A DNA stretch of 64,000 bases from Unio delphinus. Its lineage: Eukaryota > Mollusca > Bivalvia > Unionida > Unionidae. A program made the position numbers and the translations under genes. Shown one piece after another: positions 44,724 through 53,297 of the stretch. How positions within the stretch are numbered: the first letter of the stretch is position 1; each line of letters starts with the position of its first letter. Below the pieces are notes generated by a model. That model was given only the letters and a program-made list of their open reading frames with translations. It made no database searches and was not told where the DNA came from. The DNA lies in the NCBI GenBank assembly GCA_029339505.1, contig JAQISU010000246.1, positions 2,379,550 through 2,443,549 of the forward strand. Direction: 5' to 3'.

Positions 44724-46148
44724 ATGTTTAAACGAACAGCTGATCCCGCGCTTGATATGGAAGCCCCAATGCGAAAAGACGATTCCGTCCGCGATTATCA
44801 ATACTATTCCTATCATGCAATACAACCCGACCTACGATCGCGAGTTGAACTTCAAGTTCAAGATACCAGTAAATACTTTTTGCCGTGTGAAGCATTTATC
44901 GAAATCGAAGGAAAACTCGTAACAAATGTTGCAGAGGATACCCCATATGCAGATGACCCAAATATCCGAGTTGGGTTCGTTAACAATGGCATAATGGCGT
45001 TATTTGAAAGTGCAAGATATCTCATTGATGGAAAAGAAATTGAATCAATAGAACGCGAGGTTGATGTTGCAACAACAATAATCGGACTAGCGAGATATTC
45101 CGATGATTATACAAGATCGGCTGGTCCGTCTATGATGTTTGCAAAGGATACTACTGATAACGCTGACCACATTCAATACATTAAAGTGTTAACACCGCAA
45201 GACACTTCAGTTGATAATCAACGAGAAGCAACTAATCCAGAACGTCGAGCTAGACCCGGAGCTGCGTTTGATATTCTCGGAGGTGTTAATGGTAATTTCA
45301 ATCTAGGGTTTGCAACACGAAAATTAGCATTGGAAGGACAAGAGAAAAAGTTTTCGTGTGCAATTCCACTCCATCACATATTTGGATTCTGCAGAAATGT
45401 CAGAAAAGTCATCTATGGAGCCAAACACACAATCGCGTTAGTGCGAAAAGGGAATGACAACGATGCAATTTGGCGTACTGGTGCCGCTGAGGGTAAAGTT
45501 AAAATAACTAAATTGGTATTGTGGATGCCAGTAATGACCCCATCAATTACCAGAGAAGAGCGGCTACTCTCATTTATGGAAACAGGTGGCAAATCATTGC
45601 TAAGTTGGCTAACAACAACGACTGATGTCAAACAGGATAATGTCGATGATATATTCACATGGCACCTGGCATCAAAACAAGGCGTTTCAGCTCCACGTCA
45701 TATATTTATAGCGTTACAGAATAATGAGCGAGTTGGTAATCAACAACGCAGCCATATGATATTTGATCAGTTAGGTGTTAGAGAAGTCTCGCTGAGAATA
45801 AACGGACAACAAGAACCAACCGAGGATATACAACTTAATTACACAGAAAATCATATAGCACGTGTATATCATCGGATGCTGTCATATATGGGTCGTGATC
45901 AAAACGTTGATACTGGTTTGCAAATATCTCAGCTCGATTTTAAGAAATTGTATCCGATTTATTACTTTTCGTTAGAACATCTTGATTTAATGAGACAATC
46001 CGTTGTTGACATACATTTTAGGGCTCGTATAGCTCCTGGTGGTGTTAATTATAGAGCGGTTGCTGTCATTCTCAGCGACAAATCAATGTTGTTAGAAGGG
46101 GTTGGCGGACGAATGAGACTTGTTGATGCACCAGTGGAAAATCTGTAA
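44724..46148 (+). CDS. Major capsid protein (double jelly-roll)
   Basis: A 474-aa hexon-like capsid protein of the Polinton/adintovirus type, which forms trimeric pseudo-hexagonal capsomers. Characteristic features are the beta-rich RSRVELQVQDTSKYFLPCEA start, NNGIMALFESARYLIDGKEI, a long inner region with FATRKLALEG and SCAIPLHHIFGFC, and the C-terminal strand pair IDFRARIAPGG-like (VVDIHFRARIAPGGVNYRA). Length fits the family. The ATG at 44724 follows a clear shared motif. It is intact and sits in the virion cluster; its N-terminal part is also preserved in the decayed copy at 14553. It indicates that the element could form virions. Confidence 0.93.
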   Translation: MFKRTADPALDMEAPMRKDDSVRDYQYYSYHAIQPDLRSRVELQVQDTSKYFLPCEAFIEIEGKLVTNVAEDTPYADDPNIRVGFVNNGIMALFESARYLIDGKEIESIEREVDVATTIIGLARYSDDYTRSAGPSMMFAKDTTDNADHIQYIKVLTPQDTSVDNQREATNPERRARPGAAFDILGGVNGNFNLGFATRKLALEGQEKKFSCAIPLHHIFGFCRNVRKVIYGAKHTIALVRKGNDNDAIWRTGAAEGKVKITKLVLWMPVMTPSITREERLLSFMETGGKSLLSWLTTTTDVKQDNVDDIFTWHLASKQGVSAPRHIFIALQNNERVGNQQRSHMIFDQLGVREVSLRINGQQEPTEDIQLNYTENHIARVYHRMLSYMGRDQNVDTGLQISQLDFKKLYPIYYFSLEHLDLMRQSVVDIHFRARIAPGGVNYRAVAVILSDKSMLLEGVGGRMRLVDAPVENL

Positions 46149-46190
46149 ATGAAACTTGAAAAGTTTCCATAGGATTCCCCCAATTAGATC

Positions 46191-46199
46191 AATTGAAAG
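46191..46199 (+). promoter_or_regulatory. Shared motif AATTGAAAG
   Basis: Lies 7 nt before the ATG at 46207; a shortened variant of the motif. Confidence 0.4.
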
Positions 46200-46206
46200 A
46201 ATAAAT

Positions 46207-46704
46207 ATGTTTTACAATAAAATGCCATATAGTGTTGTTAGTGTCAAGCTGACTGATGGTCAGGTCAAGAAATTGCGATCAAAATCCGCTAAGGAATGTG
46301 GAACCACAATAACGTTGAAACCAGCGCAGATGTCCGGCGGTACACATAAAATATCATTAACGGATCGTCAAATAAAACATTTCAATGATGCAATGAAAAA
46401 TAAGCGAGGAGTTCAAATAGAATTTTCGAAAGCCGCAGTCGCCAACATGATAAAATCAGGTGGTATATTTCCATTGTTAGCCGCAATACCAGCATTGATT
46501 GCCGCGGCTGCCCCAGCGGTGGCGAAAGCGGCGGCGTTGGGAGCCGTTGGTACCGCGGCAGGGATGGCGTTGAAAAAGGCAACTGGGAAAGGATATAAAA
46601 AAAAGGGAAAGGGGATGTACCTACCAGGAACCCCGTATTCATGGTACAGCGGGAAATCCGTGAACGGATCGGGTCTAAGAAGAATACCAGGAACGGTTTA
46701 TTAG
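46207..46704 (+). CDS. Hydrophobic minor virion protein (pVI/pX-like, membrane-active candidate)
   Basis: A 165-aa protein from the ATG at 46207; the longer frame opens with TTG, so I discard it. The N-terminal half has the Polinton-typical pattern of basic segments around ITLKPAQMSGG, LTDRQIKHFNDA and VQIEFSKAAV. Then comes GGIFPLLAAIPALIAAAAPA and an Ala-rich hydrophobic stretch, ending in a Gly/Lys-rich basic tail (KGYKKKGKGMYLPG). The combination resembles small membrane-lytic or core proteins of adintoviruses and adenoviruses. MSGGT at 46330-46344 fits an adenain cleavage site. The end overlaps the longest possible protease frame. A homologue lies decayed at 14835. Confidence 0.75.
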   Translation: MFYNKMPYSVVSVKLTDGQVKKLRSKSAKECGTTITLKPAQMSGGTHKISLTDRQIKHFNDAMKNKRGVQIEFSKAAVANMIKSGGIFPLLAAIPALIAAAAPAVAKAAALGAVGTAAGMALKKATGKGYKKKGKGMYLPGTPYSWYSGKSVNGSGLRRIPGTVY

Positions 46705-46714
46705 TTGAAAAATC
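46703..46714 (+). promoter_or_regulatory. Shared motif variant AGTTGAAAAATC
   Basis: Overlaps the stop of the upstream gene and lies 16 nt before the likely protease ATG at 46731. Confidence 0.35.
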
Positions 46715-46730
46715 TTCGATTTCCGAACCT

Positions 46731-47195
46731 ATGGTTGTGGAATCTTCGATTCCTATGTCCAATTTTGATTTAATTGATGCTGCTAAAAAACTAGCGATTA
46801 AAAATTTCAGAGGTGTTTTTATGAGAGATCAATTACCGAGAAAACCAAATAACGTTGAAACCGGTATCATCAATCTTGATAACAGCAGCGGATCGGGAAC
46901 TCACTGGGTTGCATACGCGATTGATCCACGTGGGATTGTCTATTTCGATTCATATGGGTTAGCTCCGCCAAGCGAGTTTATGCGGTATATAAATTCCTCG
47001 ATGAAACTCAAAGGGTTTCCGATTTTTTATTCCACGCTGCCAACACAACAATTAAATGATCCACCGATATGCGGCCGTGAAGTATTAAATGTCCTCGCGG
47101 AGATTTCATTAAAATCCTTTGGATCTCCGTGGAAACCACCTCATATTATTGTAAACGAATACACGAGTGGGAAATTACAAGGATCAATAAATTGA
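46731..47195 (+). CDS. Adenain/Ulp1-type maturation cysteine protease
   Basis: The capsid maturation protease of the Polinton set. Counting from the ATG at 46731 (154 aa), the catalytic His is in GTHWVAY (H58), the Asp in YFDSYG (D73) and the Cys in ICGREVL (C114), in the order H-D-C of adenoviral proteases and Ulp1. An oxyanion-hole Gln is likely the QQ at 106-107. An in-frame ATG at 46641 overlaps the upstream gene by 64 bp and adds a basic, non-conserved leader; the start at 46731 or 46755 is preferred. A decayed copy with the same motifs lies at 15205. Confidence 0.92.
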   Translation: MVVESSIPMSNFDLIDAAKKLAIKNFRGVFMRDQLPRKPNNVETGIINLDNSSGSGTHWVAYAIDPRGIVYFDSYGLAPPSEFMRYINSSMKLKGFPIFYSTLPTQQLNDPPICGREVLNVLAEISLKSFGSPWKPPHIIVNEYTSGKLQGSIN

Positions 47196-47204
47196 AAACA
47201 CAAG
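47190..47204 (+). promoter_or_regulatory. Shared motif AATTGAAAACACAAG
   Basis: Overlaps the protease stop and lies 14 nt before the ATG at 47219. Confidence 0.55.
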
Positions 47205-47218
47205 TTACGCTAACAATA

Positions 47219-48646
47219 ATGATCGATATTTGGGGACAACCTCTGTCAATGTTGGAACCCACCGAGGAAACATCTGCGGGTTCTATCGAGGATGTAAAAA
47301 AAATAATAGAAGATGAAATCGCTGAGACGTTAAATTTAACAAGTGTTGACCCGAACGAAATAGTTGTATTTCAAGATCGCCAGGGTAAATTGAAAAGCAG
47401 TAATATATCCGTGAATGACATTTTGATACGGCATCGCGCTGCCGCTGAAAACTCTATTGCACTGTATTCCAACGATGGACAACTTAAACCAGGCGCACTT
47501 GTGTCTACGATCACCGACGCGATTGCTACAAACGAACGTGAGCTGAATGATTTTATACGAGGTTATAATAGTTTTCGCAAAAATGTCGTACATAAATTTT
47601 TTGGAACCCCGCTTGTGGTTGGCATGACTCTCGCTGAAATTAAAGACTTGTTGAATTCATTCTTCGCTAACAAGGAAGCTGGAAGGATGATGACTGCTTC
47701 AGAAATCAAGGCAAATTATCTCGAGATTTTTAAAGTAAGCGAAGATCAAAAACCCACTAACGACGTCATTGGTAGATTCTTTGGAACCCCGCTTGTGGCT
47801 GGCATGACTCTCGCTGAAATCAGTGAGTTTATCGGCAAGCACACTCACAATGCCTACATCGCTAATAATTTCTTTGGTGTCCCGGCTACATCTACAATGA
47901 CTCTCAAAGATATTAATATGTTTATGGTGAGACAAACAACACTTAATACCATCGTGGATAAATTTTTAGGGAGAACACCTGTGTCTGAAACCACATCGTT
48001 GACAGGCATGACTCTCGCGGAAATTAAAAGCGCTATTGACAAACAAAAGCACACCAGCGATATTGTTAATAAGTTCTTTGAGGGCAGTAGCCTCCAAGAT
48101 ATCACGACGAAATTTTCTAACATCGACAACCATATTAAAACCCAAGCAGAGCTTAAAGTTGAAGACCTTCTGGTTTCATTATTCTTCTCTAACAGGGAGG
48201 AGAGTAGAAAAACAATAGATCCTACCAGAATCACGGTAAATTATCTCGATATTTTCGACGATCTTTTTAACCTGAAAAGAATATCTGAAAAGGTAAAGAT
48301 TCCACATCACTACACGGGCGTTAAAAATATCGTGTATACGGTTAATCATGGAACCATGGATTGGATAAGAGACGGTTATACTACATTATCCATCGGTATC
48401 TTGGGTCTCCCCGGCATAGTGGGCCCTGACTACAAGCCAACATGGGCCGATGGTATCTACAGGCTAACGTGGATCTCTATCGATCAATTTAATATGATCG
48501 CGGACGGTAAAACCTACTCTGGTGGCACCGCGACGTTAATTATGGATGGTCGCAAAAAAAGCTTTAATGTCGTCGCGGTTGATAGCTCCACCATTAGATC
48601 AAAAATAGCCTGGTGTTTAGAACTCGTAGCTCATTTTTCCGACTGA
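47219..48646 (+). CDS. Fibre-like repeat protein, unknown family
   Basis: A 475-aa protein from the ATG at 47219; an upstream in-frame ATG at 47129 lies inside the protease gene. The middle (about 125-310) carries four to five degenerate repeats around FFGTPLVxGMTLAEI followed by helical linkers, and a second duplicated module (EIKANYLEIFKVSE / RITVNYLDIFDDLF). The last about 110 residues are a predicted beta-rich globular domain (VNHGTMDWIRDGYTTLSIG... TYSGGTATLIMDG). Repeat shaft plus terminal globular domain, in a virion cluster, is the layout of attachment fibres, so I infer a host-binding fibre. The decayed copy stops before this gene. No recognised homologue. Confidence 0.7.
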   Translation: MIDIWGQPLSMLEPTEETSAGSIEDVKKIIEDEIAETLNLTSVDPNEIVVFQDRQGKLKSSNISVNDILIRHRAAAENSIALYSNDGQLKPGALVSTITDAIATNERELNDFIRGYNSFRKNVVHKFFGTPLVVGMTLAEIKDLLNSFFANKEAGRMMTASEIKANYLEIFKVSEDQKPTNDVIGRFFGTPLVAGMTLAEISEFIGKHTHNAYIANNFFGVPATSTMTLKDINMFMVRQTTLNTIVDKFLGRTPVSETTSLTGMTLAEIKSAIDKQKHTSDIVNKFFEGSSLQDITTKFSNIDNHIKTQAELKVEDLLVSLFFSNREESRKTIDPTRITVNYLDIFDDLFNLKRISEKVKIPHHYTGVKNIVYTVNHGTMDWIRDGYTTLSIGILGLPGIVGPDYKPTWADGIYRLTWISIDQFNMIADGKTYSGGTATLIMDGRKKSFNVVAVDSSTIRSKIAWCLELVAHFSD

Positions 48647-48678
48647 AGTACTAACAATTCCCGCTAACGATGACAAAT

Positions 48679-48693
48679 AATTGAAAACACTAG
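48679..48693 (+). promoter_or_regulatory. Shared motif AATTGAAAACACTAG
   Basis: Lies 16 nt before the ATG at 48710. Identical over 15 bp to the copy before the capsid gene. Confidence 0.6.
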
Positions 48694-48709
48694 CGGGTTT
48701 AAAATAACA

Positions 48710-49261
48710 ATGACTTTGTCATCGACGCAATGTCGCTATGATCAGGTCAGAGAATTTCAGAATAGACTCAAAACCCTCACTGAGGAGTATCAAATAAAAA
48801 TGAAAAAATACCGACGAAGAATCACCGCAATTGATGTTACTATATACTCGGTGTCAAGCGTTCTCACTGGTGCCGGAATAATACTTGCATCGGTTACAAT
48901 GATTGCCCCGGTCGTCGTTCCAATTTGCATTTCTGCGGTGGCTACAATCGGGGGTATATTAACCGGGATAGCAAAAAAGATATCATCATGCAGCCAGAGT
49001 AAACTGCAGAATTACTTACTTCAATTTCATATTGCATCAACCGCATACTCGCAATTATCATTGATGATATCGTCGTCACTCGATAATACGATTATATCAG
49101 ATAGTGAATTCTCAGCGATGGTCAGTATTTTTGATTCCGCGATATCGAAATTAGAGCGACAACATGAATATAATAACAATGACAACACCGATGGAATCAG
49201 AAAACACGAACCCAAAAAAACAAAAAATGATCTCAATAATATCAACATTACCAGATTGTGA
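48710..49261 (+). CDS. Two-segment membrane protein (Polinton-type)
   Basis: A 183-aa protein: a charged helical N-terminus (FQNRLKTLTEEYQIKMKKY), a hydrophobic hairpin at about 51-88 (GAGIILASVTMIAPVVVPIC then AVATIGGILTGIA), and a helical C-terminal part ending with the SDSEFSAMVSIFDSAISKLE segment. From memory, this hairpin-plus-EEF helix design recurs in Polintons of cnidarians and other animals. The C-terminal 50 codons lie in a 154-bp tandem duplication that also contains the start of the penton gene, so the end of the protein may not be ancestral. A virion membrane or entry role is only inferred. Confidence 0.7.
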   Translation: MTLSSTQCRYDQVREFQNRLKTLTEEYQIKMKKYRRRITAIDVTIYSVSSVLTGAGIILASVTMIAPVVVPICISAVATIGGILTGIAKKISSCSQSKLQNYLLQFHIASTAYSQLSLMISSSLDNTIISDSEFSAMVSIFDSAISKLERQHEYNNNDNTDGIRKHEPKKTKNDLNNINITRL

Positions 49262-49416
49262 GTTCTCAGTGATGGTCAGTATTTATGATTCCTCGATACC
49301 AAAATTAGAAATAAATCATGAGTATAGCAACGATGACGACACCGATGGAATTACTTCAACGAATAGTGGAGAACACGAACCCAGTACAAACGAGTATGAT
49401 ATCAATAACATCAACG
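49109..49416 (+). repeat. 154-bp tandem duplication over the membrane-protein/penton junction
   Basis: TTCTCAGYGATGGTCAGTAT recurs at 49109 and 49263, and the penton-type start (ATG AGT/AAT ATA...ATGACNACACCGATGGAA) recurs at 49164 and 49318, both with a 154-bp offset. The copies are diverged. Because 154 is not a multiple of 3, the membrane-protein frame and a false penton start overlap in copy 1, while copy 2 carries the real penton start. Confidence 0.85.
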
Positions 49417-50667
49417 AATCCAGAATTCAGTGTGAATTTCCCCTCTCCGGTCCCAGTGAAGGAGATAGCGCTAGCAAAACTACGAGTGTATCACAGTTGG
49501 CCTAATATCAGATCGGTTGCATTTAGTGGTCAGCAACCCAATAACACACTGGTGTTCTCGTATAAGAATAAACCCGATGGTACTCCAGAGTGGGAAACAG
49601 TTTCGTTACCAACTGGGTCGTACCAAATTAAGCAAATCAATGCTGAAATTCAGCGTAGAATAAAATCAATCACTGGAAAAGAATCAAAAATAGCTATTAA
49701 TCTTCATCAACCGACGCTCTCGTCGTTGATCGAAATAAGCACAGAGGGATACATTGTAGATATATATAACAGCTCGTTAAGAACAGTGTTAGGATGGCCT
49801 GAATTACCACCGGAAAAATCCGCCACCGACTTAACCACGGACATACAATCATATCATGAAATCAATCCCAGTTATCGAGATAATTTATCTGATATAAGAA
49901 AAGGAAGAATCGCCGATAGATTTATATTTACCAACAAAGAAACATTGCAATGGGATTTTATCATTAAAAGAACAACCGACTCATCTGTTACTATTTCATT
50001 TACGCTAACTGACGTCCGTGGTTATTTTAATGAGATTAAACAATTATATGACACACAACTAGAACAACTACGGAAAACAAAATCGCAAAAACACGTTGAA
50101 ATAATAAATCAGCTTATATCGGACATGAAATATATCTATGAACTAATTATTCAAACAATAATTAATGACAACAGCGACAATAAACAACGATTCCTAACCG
50201 ATTATAATATCACAGAGGACAATCTGCGTAATTTCAAGTTTCCCAAATACAACGCTGATGAACTAGCAAGAATTGTTAAAACCGATATCAAGGCGCTACA
50301 AAAATCAGATTCAGCTGTCCTCTTCAGGTATAATAATGATCCAGATGGTGGCGGTAGGCATATTGCCCCTCATAATGTGAATATTTCAACGGTGATTGCG
50401 CTCAATTTAGTATGTGATGCAATTGAAGGAAGCTATCAAATTAATCTAGAGCAATCAAATCAAGCTCAGCAGGGATATATTCTTTATTCGTTTGCACCAA
50501 CAGCTCCTCCAGGATTCCTAATTATTGAAAACCCAATTAATCCTGTCTACATGCGATGCCATAATAATTCGTTAACGAGAATTAATTTCAAACTCACTGA
50601 CCAGTCAAATAATTTAATTGATCTACGCGGTGAGGTGTTAGCGATTAGTTTGTTTGTAAAATCCTAA
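49318..50667 (+). CDS. Penton-like minor capsid protein
   Basis: A 449-aa protein with the Polinton penton (single jelly-roll) signature. The N-terminal region has KEIALAKLRVYHSWPNIRSV, followed by SLPTGSYQIKQINAEI, and the C-terminus ends LTRINFKLTDQSNNLIDLRG then EVLAISLFV. A middle charged helical insert (about 235-330, including QLEQLRKTKSQKHVEIINQL) interrupts the jelly roll and is unusual. The ATG at 49318 is used because a copy of the same start at 49164 leads into a short frame. The stop lies 30 bp before the right TIR. It is predicted to fill the capsid vertices. No TTGAAAA motif is seen at its start. Confidence 0.88.
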   Translation: MSIATMTTPMELLQRIVENTNPVQTSMISITSTNPEFSVNFPSPVPVKEIALAKLRVYHSWPNIRSVAFSGQQPNNTLVFSYKNKPDGTPEWETVSLPTGSYQIKQINAEIQRRIKSITGKESKIAINLHQPTLSSLIEISTEGYIVDIYNSSLRTVLGWPELPPEKSATDLTTDIQSYHEINPSYRDNLSDIRKGRIADRFIFTNKETLQWDFIIKRTTDSSVTISFTLTDVRGYFNEIKQLYDTQLEQLRKTKSQKHVEIINQLISDMKYIYELIIQTIINDNSDNKQRFLTDYNITEDNLRNFKFPKYNADELARIVKTDIKALQKSDSAVLFRYNNDPDGGGRHIAPHNVNISTVIALNLVCDAIEGSYQINLEQSNQAQQGYILYSFAPTAPPGFLIIENPINPVYMRCHNNSLTRINFKLTDQSNNLIDLRGEVLAISLFVKS

Positions 50668-50697
50668 GGACTTTCATCATAAATGATTTTCGTCCTA

Positions 50698-50916
50698 CGG
50701 ACTCGATCAAATATTCGGTTAAAATCATTTATTATTTTTTGTTAACCACAAATGAAACATTTGCAGCAGCAGAGAGGGTGGATGACAACGACGTTGGCGT
50801 ATATAAGGAAATCTTATTTTATCGAATAGACGCCATTTTTTTTACTATTTGGCAGAAGCCTCAGATTTCCGAATCGACGCTCGGAAAGTTGTAGGGTTCA
50901 CCCTCTCTGCTGCTGT
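50698..50916 (-). repeat. Right terminal inverted repeat of the Polinton
   Basis: Reverse complement of 33614-33832 with two mismatches. It carries the same internal 17-bp inverted pair (50764-50780 and 50899-50915). Confidence 0.96.
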
Positions 50917-51136
50917 TCTTGTCATCATTTTTTCTTCATGTGGATTTAACTTGATCTTGTACTGAGATGCATAAAAAGCTAAGCCTGTGTAACCCTAAGA
51001 TTAAGTAGTTAGAGGTGAACCTTGGGGGCCACTCAGCTCTAGGCACTCAAACTTTTCAAGTATTTGGTATTCTAAATGTGACTGCAGTTCCTAGATAGAA
51101 TTTATTCTTTACTTGTTTTTTTTAATATCATTTAAG

Positions 51137-51883
51137 GCATCACTATTCCTGCCATTCCAAGAGGAGGTACCACATGGGAGACCCAATTCCGCTATGTTGT
51201 TATTGAAAAAGCTGGACTTTTGGACTTTGCGGAGATGTCTTTTACACCAGCTCTACAAATTGACTACAACTTCTACTCCATTTCCTACATGATAGTACGG
51301 AAATGCACCGCTGATGGTATCCATATCAAGTACTGTCACCCATATAGTCAAAATCTGATTGAGCACACACAGGTTGACAATAATCTAGGGAATGGCATAC
51401 TAACACGAAGCCCTTTCTTGCGCCTCTCTCACATGGTCATAAGTAACAACAGTAAAGCTGGGTTTGTTTATGATCCATTTTTCACTGAATATGAGGCACT
51501 GACTGTCAGGAATTTTATCTATCGAAATAGGACAGTATCTCTGACAAATAACCCACTCATTTATGTGGGAGATATTATGATATTTTTGACTTGTGCTCCA
51601 GGTTCGGGGACAGAGGCAACAACTTACTATACAGAGCTACGAGTCCTGTCAGTTAGCTTCAGAGTTACACTACAACTTCTAGACTACAATCCTCTAACCA
51701 GTATTGAAAAAGTTACAATCTATGATTCCAGTAGATCTGGCATCATGTCCACATCAACCAAACGATGGGAGATTGAGAAAGATTTAGTGGATTTCCCAAT
51801 AGTGTCTTCATCAGATGTTTTGACTATTGCACTGCAGGTCAATGGGGTCAGATCTGGAAGGCTGGCATTTGCTGTGATATCAG
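51137..51883 (+). CDS. bark: Bark beetle/Anakonda-like protein, internal exon 1
   Basis: Follows a polypyrimidine tract and ATTTAAG acceptor; begins with the last two bases of a codon and continues ITIPAIPRGG... to a donor CAG|GTACC. The translation (KCTADGIHIKYC, NNLGNGILTRSPFLRL, NNSKAGFVYDP) has the repeated short beta-strand and turn pattern of parallel beta-helix repeats, as in the tricellular-junction protein Bark beetle/Anakonda. It joins the next exon in phase 1. The exon starts 220 bp after the Polinton's right end. The upstream exon is not identifiable in this window. Confidence 0.8.
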
Positions 51884-52219
51884 GTACCTTTATTAGCTTT
51901 ATTGTAAATTGTGTTTCCCCAGTGCAGCATAGATGTGATGATTATTACTTTCTGAAGGTTTGATGAGTTGTACTTTAAGTTAAATCAAACATGTTCAACT
52001 GTTCATCCATTGAAGTAGATTATAATTAAATGCCTTTATATTTGTACTTTTACTAACTTCCATTGGGATTCTGCTCCCCAAATTATTGGCCCTAAATATT
52101 GAAAACATTTCTCGAAGAGTTCTGTCTTTGGTTTTGAATGTAAAGATAGCTGAAATTAATATTATTATGAATTTTGAATTGTGGGTCTCTTCACTTGATG
52201 TAGATCATAGTAAGCTCAT

Positions 52220-52965
52220 TTTAATTTTCCAGTGACAATAACAACATTTATCTGACACTTAGCTAGTACCGTCATGACACTTTATAAGTATATTTATTTC
52301 AAGGTTGACACTCAGTGCCCATTTAAAAATGGTCCAGTGACAAGAACAACATTATCTGACACTAAGCTATTACAGTCATGACACTTTATAAGTATATTTA
52401 TTTGAAGGTTGACACTAAACACCCATACAAAAATGGTTCAGTGACAATAACAATATTTATCTGACACTTAGCTAATACAGTCATGACACTTTATAAGTAT
52501 ATTTATTTCAAGGTTGACACTCAATGCCCATACAAAAATGGTCCAGTGACAATAACAATATTTATCTGACACTTGGCTAGTATAGTCATGACACTTTATA
52601 AGTATATTTATTTCAAGGTTCACACTCAATGCCCATACAAAAATGGTCCAGTGACAATAACAATATTTATCTGACACTTAGCTAGTACATTCATGACACT
52701 TTATAAGTATATTTATTTCAAGGTTGACACTCAATGCCCATACAAAAATGGTCCAGTGACAATAACAATATTTATCTGACACTTAGCAAGTATAGTCATG
52801 ATACTTAATAAGTATATTTATTTCAAGGTTGACACTAAACACCCATACAATAATGGTCCACTGACAATAACAATATTTATCTGACACTTAGCTACTACAG
52901 TCATGACACTTTATAAGTATATTTATTTCAAGGTTCACACTCAATGCCCATACAAAAATGGTCAC
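52220..52965. repeat. 105-bp minisatellite in the bark intron
   Basis: Seven copies of a unit containing CATGACACTTTATAAGTATA and AAAATGGTCCAGTGACAATA between exons 1 and 2. Copies are about 90-95% similar. Confidence 0.92.
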
Positions 52966-53297
52966 ATTGACCTTTCCTTGAAACTTCTCTTCAGAATTGC
53001 AGGCAAGACATAGCATTTTGTGCAAATCTAATTTTGTTAATGGTCACATTTGCCTAATTATATGTATGGATTTTTCCCCTCACATTTGATATGATCCCAT
53101 TGCTTGAAGTTTGTAAAGTTGATAAATTCAGGAACAAGCATAGGGAAGATTTGTCATTATATGCAGACACGGGTAACCACATGAAAGATATGTACTCATC
53201 TCATATGTGGATGCATTTACTCACATGAAAAATATGTACTCATAGGGGAAAGGTCATATGCCATATTGCACTACTTTTGCTTTTTTTTTTTTTGCAG

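Larger units (their letters stand above)
33614..50916. mobile_element. Polinton/Maverick (adintovirus-like) element, near-complete
   Basis: A 17.3-kb element bounded by 219-bp terminal inverted repeats at about 99% identity. It encodes the diagnostic set: DDE integrase, family B polymerase, FtsK/HerA-type ATPase, adenain-type protease, double-jelly-roll capsid and penton-like protein. Most frames are open, and only two apparent frameshifts occur, both at A9 homopolymers. High TIR identity suggests a recent insertion. The expected 6-bp target-site duplication is not visible (left flank GGTTAGAT, right flank TCTTGTCA). It lies 220 bp before an exon of the bark-like host gene. Confidence 0.96.

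Noticed and set aside
49164..49505. 113-aa ORF between the membrane protein and the penton
   Set aside because: It is a by-product of the 154-bp tandem duplication (a false penton start running into another frame).
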